DNA of 20,896 nt from Guillardia theta CCMP2712 (taxonomy: Eukaryota > Cryptophyceae > Pyrenomonadales > Geminigeraceae), in NCBI RefSeq assembly GCF_000315625.1, contig NW_005434618.1:464143-485038 (forward strand), given 5' to 3'. Below are positions 15,682 to 20,896 of the stretch, in pieces. Below the pieces are notes generated by a model. That model saw only the letters and a list, made by a program, of their open reading frames with translations. It made no database searches and had not been told where the DNA came from. The position numbers and the translations under genes were made by a program. Each line of letters begins with the position of its first letter. Within the stretch, counting starts at the first letter, position 1.

Positions 15682-16610
15682 TCAACCATCCTCACCCCTC
15701 CCCCTGTAATTAAATCTATACACCGTCAACCCATCCGCCCCTACATACTCACCATCCCTCATTATCAAACTCATGCTATCCTCCAATGCCTTCAACGCCT
15801 CCATATCCACATTGCTCGATCCCTTCTTCATCTCTAATGTCATCCTACACAAACCACCTCCTTACATTACATTTTATTTTCTATCTCTTACGCACTCCAC
15901 CCACGCCTTTTTATCACCCATATTCCTCTCATTCACTCCTTTTAATATTTTCTCCATTCACTTTATTCACTACCCCTCTCTATTCTCCATCCCTTTATTC
16001 ACTTATGTATCACTCGTTTCCTCACCCATCATGTCTATCACCCCTAACGTCCTCTCTATCAATCTATCCCTATACCTCCTCCCACTCTCCAACCCCACAA
16101 AACGTGACATCCATATCATCCTACTCCACCTCTCCTTCATCACTACCCCATACAATCTCAACAACATCTTCACCCTCTTCCCTTGTGCTCCCCTAATACA
16201 TCCTTCATATCTATATCCACCCTATCCAAATCCTTCACCCTACACTTATAATTCCCCCTCTTGTCCCTCCTCATCCATACCCTCATCATTCTATCCTCAC
16301 CCCTCCTCCTCAACGATCCTATCACCTCCCTCTCCTTTAAACCCCAATCACCCCTTCGCTCCCTCTCTACACTCTCCATTATCCCCCTCTCTATCTCCTC
16401 TATCCTCTCACTAAACTCACTCTCCACCCTCACCCCTCCCCTCAACACCAACTCCACCTCGCTCTTACCCTCACTCTCCATTCTTACAAATGGCGTCTCT
16501 ATATCTATACTCCTACCATCCATCCTCAACTTTATCATCCTCATATCACCCTTCTCCTTACAATCCCCTACACTTATCCTTGACACATCCAACTCACTCA
16601 CACTCAACAT
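15682..16610 (-). pseudogene. Broken ORF region in the island
   Basis: On the - strand an ORF starts at 16610 (MLSVSELDVSRISV) and runs 146 aa to a stop at 16170. It is extremely rich in Arg, Glu, Met and Gly because this strand almost lacks C. TATA-like GGGTATAAAAATG lies upstream (about 16649-16662). Past the stop a second frame stays open for about 55 codons, then stops cluster (about 15995-15955). A last ORF at 15843-15682 (53 aa, MTLEMKKGSS ... EYVGADGLTVYRFN) looks like the C-terminal end of something. I read the whole as one or two decayed genes; separate small genes are possible. Family unknown. Confidence 0.4.
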
Positions 16611-16735
16611 ACCTTATCAGACTACTCTACCCCTTTACATCCCTTACTCATTTTTATACCCACATCTTCCCACAACTCTTCGCAAAACAAGAACTGCTAC
16701 AAAAATAATTCAACATATCCCTCTCATGCTCTCAT

Positions 16736-18052
16736 CTAATCCCTATACTCAAATATTATTGGATTCTTACACAAAACACCCCAATCTATCTCTGACTTCC
16801 TCTCCAACAATAAGGGTATCACTCGAGGATTTGGATTGCTCGACAAATTGCTCATATCGATATTCTGGTGTCCCTTATTCTCTATTAACCAATCTACCGC
16901 CTTCTCATTCGGATTACAACACAATGATTTCACATCTAAATACCTCGCGTTCTTTAAAACAAAATCCACCGCTAAATCATTCCTATTCATACTTAACTCC
17001 TTCTTATCAATCCTCAAAGGACGTCTTAACAAATATCTTACCGCCTCCGTATTCGTATTCATACTTAAATATTTCCAATCTATCTTGCTCTCATTCCTTA
17101 TCATAAATCTCACTGCCGCATCCGATGGGTTACTCGATAACCATCTCCAATCTACCTTATCATTCTCACCTTTCTTATAATCCCTATCTCTATATGACTC
17201 TATTATCTTTATCGCTCGATCATTCGTATTCCCTGATAAACGATCTAGACTTACATACCTCTCGTCCCTCTCTAAATATTTATCAAATATCTCATCGTGT
17301 ATACATCCCGATAAAACACCCGTCTCTGGCATTATCATTCGTGAATATATCCTCTTATACCTATTCTTGTCTATCTTCTTCTTCAACAATCCTAAACTTC
17401 TCACATTCTTGTTCCCAATCAACACTGTATTCACTATCATCTCCGGATGCCTATCCAAAAAATCTATCGCTGCATCACTCGGATTTCTATTCAGATCATC
17501 CATCATCATCTCTCCTATTGCATCCTCTATATAATACAATGAATTCTTACTCTTCTCCAATAACCTCTCTATATGTTTTGGGTAATACTTCTCTATCATT
17601 GGTATCATACCCTCACTCGGATTTTCTAAAAGCCCTAACAAATTCGTATCTCTCTTCGCATCTATCCAATCCAACAATTTCGGTGGCATCATCCTCTTGT
17701 ACTCCGTCATTATTTGCTCCTTCAGATCTACTGGAAGCCTGCTCAATGATAATGTTGAGTTCCCCTTCCTATTTATCTTTCTATGTATCTCACTCGAGTT
17801 GTCCGATCCATTCTCAAATAGTATACCTATATTCTTACACAATCCACTCAATTGTCTCTTATTCATACCCATCAGCTTCATGCATATCTCAAATGTCCTC
17901 TCATCTCCACATATATGGCTCAACTCCTCCCTCGTCAGCTTAAACAGTCTCACCCTTGATATCAACTCCTTATCCACATACTCCGTCGTTGGCTCTATCG
18001 CCAACAGTGATGACACCACACCTGTCTTCACCGGTGAATGATACTTCAACAT
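16736..18052 (-). CDS. 438-aa NCLDV-type repeat protein
   Basis: Intact single-frame ORF of 438 aa, ATG at 18052 and TAG at 16736-16738. Residues ~267-435 contain about seven 24-residue repeats of the form [IV]D-W-x-x-L-S-x-N-P-N-x-x-A-V-x-x-L, for example VDWRWLSSNPSDAAVRFMI, IDWKYLSMNTNTEAVRYLL and IDMSNLSSNPNPRVIPLLL. Weaker copies occur earlier (LNRNPSDAAIDFLDRHPEMI at ~187-206). I associate this repeat with hypothetical proteins of marseille-, mimi- and pithovirus-type giant viruses, usually with an N-terminal F-box-like or unique region. The function is unknown; repeat proteins of this kind are presumed protein-binding scaffolds. The N terminus (~1-130) is helical, with no recognised motif. 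No intron signals. The intact frame argues for recent insertion or retained function. Confidence 0.7.
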   Translation of the reverse strand: MLKYHSPVKTGVVSSLLAIEPTTEYVDKELISRVRLFKLTREELSHICGDERTFEICMKLMGMNKRQLSGLCKNIGILFENGSDNSSEIHRKINRKGNSTLSLSRLPVDLKEQIMTEYKRMMPPKLLDWIDAKRDTNLLGLLENPSEGMIPMIEKYYPKHIERLLEKSKNSLYYIEDAIGEMMMDDLNRNPSDAAIDFLDRHPEMIVNTVLIGNKNVRSLGLLKKKIDKNRYKRIYSRMIMPETGVLSGCIHDEIFDKYLERDERYVSLDRLSGNTNDRAIKIIESYRDRDYKKGENDKVDWRWLSSNPSDAAVRFMIRNESKIDWKYLSMNTNTEAVRYLLRRPLRIDKKELSMNRNDLAVDFVLKNARYLDVKSLCCNPNEKAVDWLIENKGHQNIDMSNLSSNPNPRVIPLLLERKSEIDWGVLCKNPIIFEYRD

Positions 18053-18116
18053 CTACTCTTACCCTTTATCTACATTTTTTTACCCCTTCTCAACAATATT
18101 TTATGGAACCCCATGG

Positions 18117-18275
18117 ACTAAAAGGCGTGGGTCACACATCGCTTCTCATCCTTCCTTATATCCCCTTTATTCACCTTCTTCCAAATTTTAAATCTACAGG
18201 GCTTAGTCAATTAACTTTCGGACAAATCCCCTGGCTAAGTCATTTAACTTCCCCACTAAAAGGCGTGGGTCACAC
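18117..18275. repeat. Duplicated 21-bp motif between the two island ORFs
   Basis: An identical 21-mer beginning ACTAAAAGGCGTGGGTCACA lies at 18117-18137 and 18255-18275, both in the same orientation in the 229-bp spacer (18053-18281). Between them TTAGTCAATTAACTT (about 18203) and TAAGTCATTTAACTT (about 18236) form a second, imperfect pair. The spacer is upstream of the 438-aa ORF and downstream of the 191-aa ORF, so it may be promoter or transcription-end sequence. Confidence 0.8.
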
Positions 18276-18281
18276 CCCCTC

Positions 18282-18857
18282 TTATAAAAACGGTTCTCTC
18301 CTCACTACCTCACCCTCCCTCGCTCTCCTCCCTACATGCACACGGAATATATTTAACGGAACCCTCTCCCTCCTCCTACATCTATTCCATCTCCCCCAAT
18401 TCACCCTTATGTCCACCCTATATCTTGCCATGTCCTTCCTCAACAAATTCAACCATATGTAGATATCACGCATATATAAATACACCGGTATCGTCCTCCT
18501 AAATGTCTCATCGTAGTCCTCATCAAATTCTGTATACCACTCTGAATACATATCCTCATCCTCATACATCCTGAAAAATATTTCCTTCAGATCATACAGC
18601 CTTATCAAATCCTCCCTCGCCCTCTCCCTCGTCATCCCCCTCCTCCTAAACACCCCATTGCTCTCTAATATCCTCAATGGTATGTCTATCAAAAGTCTGT
18701 TCTTCCTCTGCTCCCTCTTCTTCATGAAATTGTAACTAAACCCATATACCTCCTCCTCCAACTTTTCCGCCTTCCTCTCTATCTCGTCTATCCATGTCTC
18801 TAGGTATCCCCATATCAACTCCTGCGCACAATCCGGTAAATCATTCAGATCTATCAT
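18282..18857 (-). CDS. 191-aa island protein, possible F-box-like N terminus
   Basis: Intact - strand ORF from ATG 18857 to TAA 18282. It begins MIDLNDLPDCAQELIWGYLE, which looks like the first helix of an F-box (LPxxxxxxIxxYL) as found at the start of many giant-virus proteins, but the rest of an F-box is not obvious. The remainder is highly charged: a basic segment KKREQRKNRLL, an acidic and aromatic segment EDEDMYSEWYTEFDEDYDET, and an Arg-rich tail. A TATA-like ATATAAAAG lies about 30 nt upstream of the start. Same strand and composition as the 438-aa ORF, 229 bp away. I do not recognise a family, and the F-box suggestion is weak. Confidence 0.5.
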   Translation of the reverse strand: MIDLNDLPDCAQELIWGYLETWIDEIERKAEKLEEEVYGFSYNFMKKREQRKNRLLIDIPLRILESNGVFRRRGMTRERAREDLIRLYDLKEIFFRMYEDEDMYSEWYTEFDEDYDETFRRTIPVYLYMRDIYIWLNLLRKDMARYRVDIRVNWGRWNRCRRRERVPLNIFRVHVGRRAREGEVVRREPFL

Positions 18858-18907
18858 CCTCTATACATATATATCCTCATCTCTTTTATATTTCATACAG
18901 ATCTACA

Positions 18908-19000
18908 TTAAATATTGCTTAATGCACACTCTAATGATCTTATGCTCTCCTCCTCCTTATTCCTTATCGTATATATCACCCCCTTCGAGTAGTCTATCAT
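18908..19000 (-). CDS. Possible 30-aa ORF in the island
   Basis: A short - strand ORF starting MIDYSKGVIYTIRNKEEESI and ending at TAA 18908. The Y-x-K-G-x-I-Y-x-I start resembles the first strand of some GIY-YIG-type or short giant-virus ORFs, but nothing after it supports that family. It may be a remnant or chance. Confidence 0.15.
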   Translation of the reverse strand: MIDYSKGVIYTIRNKEEESIRSLECALSNI

Positions 19001-19098
19001 CTTATTCTTCGTATTCTTCTGTTTTCATATCGTCTCTCTCTATCCACTTGCATATTTCACTATGCCTTTGGTCTTTTGCAAACTACTGGACAGAATCG

Positions 19099-19346
19099 AC
19101 TATTACGTTTCCTACTTCCTATATATATCTTAAAACGTAACATGCGATTTTGTCCTCTCCTTCCCTTCAACCAACTCTTGCCCTCCTACAAGCCTTTTTA
19201 AATATTAAAAATCTTCTGCAATAACCCCTCTCTGTCCTTCAACGTATTCCCTATTTGTCTCATTTCCTACTATTACGTTTCCATAATATATACCTTTAGG
19301 TATTCATCGAAAATGAGACACTCCTTCCCTTCAACCAACTCCTGCC
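19099..19346. repeat. Diverged tandem duplication of ~165-170 bp
   Basis: ACTATTACGTTTCC occurs at 19099-19112 and 19269-19282. A 26-mer starting CTCCTTCCCTTCAACCAACT occurs at 19157-19182 and, with one change, at 19321-19346. Both are followed by a T-rich stretch (AAGCCTTTTTAAAT and AAGGCTTTTTTTAT). Spacings of 170 and 164 bp mark an old duplication near the right edge of the island. Confidence 0.75.
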
Positions 19347-19379
19347 TTACATCAAGGCTTTTTTTATATCCAAACCTTC

Positions 19380-19603
19380 TTTTGCAGGAAGCAGATAGTT
19401 GAATCCAACCCGCCCCAGAGAAAGATTAGGTCGAGCAGAGAGGCAGTAAAACACTGTCTTATTGCCTCCTCTGAGGCAGACTTGTAATTCTTCTCCAAAT
19501 CCTTGCACAAAAGTTCGGGAATATTCAATGAAATTTCATATTGAATGAAAATTTAAAATTTTGTTGGTTAGATTGTTTTCAGGGTTCAAACGCACGTGCG
19601 GTC
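19380..19603. other. Right junction of the island and upstream region of UTP7
   Basis: Composition rises toward host levels at 19385-19500, then falls again at 19520-19565. GAGGCAGTAA (19440-19449) and TTATTGCCTC (19459-19468) can pair with one G-T, giving a small hairpin. ATTCAATGAAATTTCATATTG near 19523 is close to palindromic. No gene is visible. The host promoter of the UTP7 gene must lie in or near this stretch. Confidence 0.35.
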
Positions 19604-19724
19604 ATGGCGAAAGAAGGCAAGGAAAGGAAGCGAAAGGTGAGGGAAGAGAAGCAAGGAGGGAGGAGGAGGAGGAGGAGGAGGAGGAGGAGGAGGAGGGAGG
19701 GGAGGAGGAGGAGGAGGGAGGAAT

Positions 19725-19774
<50 letters not shown>

Positions 19775-20896
19775 CGAAGGGGAAAGATAGAGGTAGGTGA
19801 TAAGGATGGAAGAAGTGAACATGTGAGGTGTCTAAGTGAAGGAGGAATGGGAGGAGGAGGAGGAGGAGGAGGAGTATGGTAAGTTTGTTGTCGCTTGTTT
19901 GGTCACTCTTGACGTAGAGGATGGAACACGCGAAAGTCCCAGCAAGGCGAACTCTCGACGACGAGGGCGACGAGGAGATCAGATCCTGGAGACAGGTGAA
20001 GGACGCGCTGCTACCGCCTCCCCTCACGAACGGTGCAGACGTCAGGGGGCAACGCGAATGGCTCGAGTAAGAGCGGCGATAAGGTGAGCGAGTCAGCGAG
20101 GAAGAAAAGTCATGACGGAGCTGAGCAGAACAAACAGACGAAGTCGGACGATGGCGGGCCTGTGCGTAGAGCTGCTGGTGGGCGAAAGAAGCTGACAGAA
20201 AGCAGGGAGCGACCAAGTACTCGAGGGGAGACAAGAATGTGATCCGGAAGATTAAGGACAAGAAGCTGAAGATGCAGATCAAGGTGACGGACGAGGAGAG
20301 GAGGAGGAGAGGCTGATGGGAGGAGCAGCGATCCGAGAGGGACATCAGAGAAGCAGCGGCCAAGGCAGCGCGAGCTGAGATTCTCTTGCCGGCTGAAGCA
20401 GGACACCTCGAAGCTGAAGGTGATACTTCACCGGCGCGAGGAGGAAGCGACCAAGACGAGGAGGAGCAGGAGGAAGGGAGGACTCACTTGTGTACGTGCA
20501 GGAATGGAGAAGACGCACAGGTTTCAGCAGAAGGACATCAAACAGGCGGTTGACATCGGAAGCTCTAAGAAGATCTACACCCTCAGGTGCCTCTCCTCCT
20601 CCTCCTCCTCCTCCTCCTCCTCCTCCTCCTCCTCCTCATCCTATCGCTTGCTGATTGCACCTGTAGGCTCGAAGAGTTCGGCCCCTACAGTTTCGACTAC
20701 TCGAGGAGCGGACGTTACCTCCTGCTTGGCGGTGACGAGGAGGAGGAGGAGGAGGAGGAGGAGGAGGAGGAGGAGGAGGAGGAGGAGGAGGAGGAGGAGG
20801 AGGAGGAGGAGGATCGGGAGGTGATGCGGGGGCACAGGGAAGTTGGGGCACCTGGCAGTTTGCGACCTGTTGCTGGGCAACGCCATGTGTGAGGTG
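19604..20896 (+). CDS. UTP7: UTP7/WDR46 (BING4), SSU processome WD40 protein, 5' part
   Basis: Exons proposed: 19604-19636, 19918-19995, 20039-20083, 20170-20283, 20329-20419, 20502-20586, 20667-20731 and 20838 to the window edge, with agreeing phases. Family landmarks in order: basic N terminus (KNVIRKIKDKKLKMQIK), AAAKAARAEILLPAEAGHLE, EKTHRFQQKDIKQAVDIGSS, EEFGPYSFDYSRSGRYLLLG, then GHLAVCDLLLGNAM. These match Utp7/WDR46, a nucleolar WD40 protein of the small-subunit processome needed for 18S rRNA maturation. The WD40 and BING4 C-terminal domains continue beyond the window. The start at 19604 (MAKEGKERKRK) is the first ATG before a GTGAGG donor. Exons 2-4 are less certain than the rest, since this region is poorly conserved. 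Confidence 0.85.
19659..19770. repeat. GAG and GAGTGA arrays in UTP7 intron 1
   Basis: A GGA/GAG run (about 19659-19722) is followed by about seven GAGTGA units (19725-19770), inside the predicted first intron 19637-19917. Confidence 0.85.
20595..20812. repeat. (CTC)n and (GAG)n arrays in adjacent UTP7 introns
   Basis: A CTC array (about 20595-20637) lies in intron 20587-20666 and a GAG array (about 20735-20812) in intron 20732-20837, on either side of the 65-nt exon encoding FGPYSFDYSRSGRYLLLG. The two arrays are reverse complements and could pair in the pre-mRNA across the exon. Confidence 0.9.

Larger units (their letters stand above)
15440..19560. mobile_element. AT-rich island, probable endogenous giant-virus-like insertion
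   Basis: Composition changes sharply near 15440, from GC-rich host sequence to A+T-rich DNA, and returns near 19560-19600. Inside, all plausible ORFs run on the - strand, none appears to have introns, and TATA-like sequences precede some of them. The + strand is strikingly poor in G: 16261-16440 has 3 G against about 92 C. The largest protein has the 24-residue [IV]DWxxLSxNPN repeats I know from giant DNA viruses (NCLDV). No capsid, polymerase, integrase or transposase gene is visible, and no matching terminal repeats were found. It could be a fragment of a larger endogenous virus, a lone viral gene cluster, or an unusual host segment. Confidence 0.55.

Noticed and set aside
15843-16200. Stop-codon reassignment in the island
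   Set aside because: In-frame TAA and TAG interrupt coding-like sequence, but TGA does too, and the neighbouring intact ORFs use TAG and TAA as terminators. Decay or indels are simpler.
15773-17943. Ser/Leu/Pro/Thr-rich + strand frames in the island
   Set aside because: They are shadows of the pyrimidine-rich + strand, where stop codons are rare. The - strand frames have balanced composition and recognisable repeats.
19440-19468. tRNA or snoRNA gene
   Set aside because: Only one short stem-loop; no cloverleaf, A/B boxes or C/D or H/ACA boxes could be recognised.

Overview
The window is nuclear DNA from a protist alga with a secondary, red-derived plastid, most likely a cryptophyte. Four things point there. 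Genes are split by many short GT-AG introns (often 36-60 nt). The introns and spacers are full of polypurine/polypyrimidine microsatellites. The gene families are eukaryotic (HECT ubiquitin ligase, filamin and PH domains, CCCH zinc fingers, UTP7). One small protein (3436-4079) carries a signal peptide followed directly by phenylalanine, the bipartite targeting signal of cryptophyte and stramenopile plastid proteins. The lineage is inferred, not proven.

Layout. 1-375: 3' end of an unrecognised + strand gene. 376-1494: spacer with a GC-rich hairpin and a G-rich stretch. 1495-2763 (+): triple CCCH zinc-finger protein. 3436-4079 (+): two-exon predicted plastid-targeted membrane protein. 4184-10762 (-): about 28 exons encoding a predicted filamin-PH-filamin-HECT E3 ubiquitin ligase related to AREL1, converging on the plastid gene. 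11240-12270 (+): four-exon gene of unknown function. 12744-13773 (+): poorly resolved helical-repeat-like gene. 13809-15174 (+): multi-exon N-formylglutamate-amidohydrolase-like protein. 15440-19560: AT-rich island, very poor in G on the + strand, whose ORFs all lie on the - strand. 19604-20896 (+): 5' part of UTP7/WDR46, running off the window.

The AT-rich island is the foreign-looking part. Its 438-aa ORF ends in 24-residue repeats of the [IV]DWxxLSxNPN type that I associate with giant viruses (NCLDV). A second ORF of 191 aa, a decayed ORF region and duplicated intergenic motifs accompany it. I read it as an endogenous giant-virus-like insertion of about 4 kb between two ordinary host genes.

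Several otherwise conserved reading frames (near 5830, 7240, 13250, 13750, 14356 and 16175) connect only if one base is gained or lost. That may mean indel errors in the assembly or real decay. The host genes do not form an obvious pathway: they cover RNA binding, protein ubiquitination, amide hydrolysis and ribosome biogenesis. I found no rRNA, tRNA, CRISPR array or bacterial-type operon.
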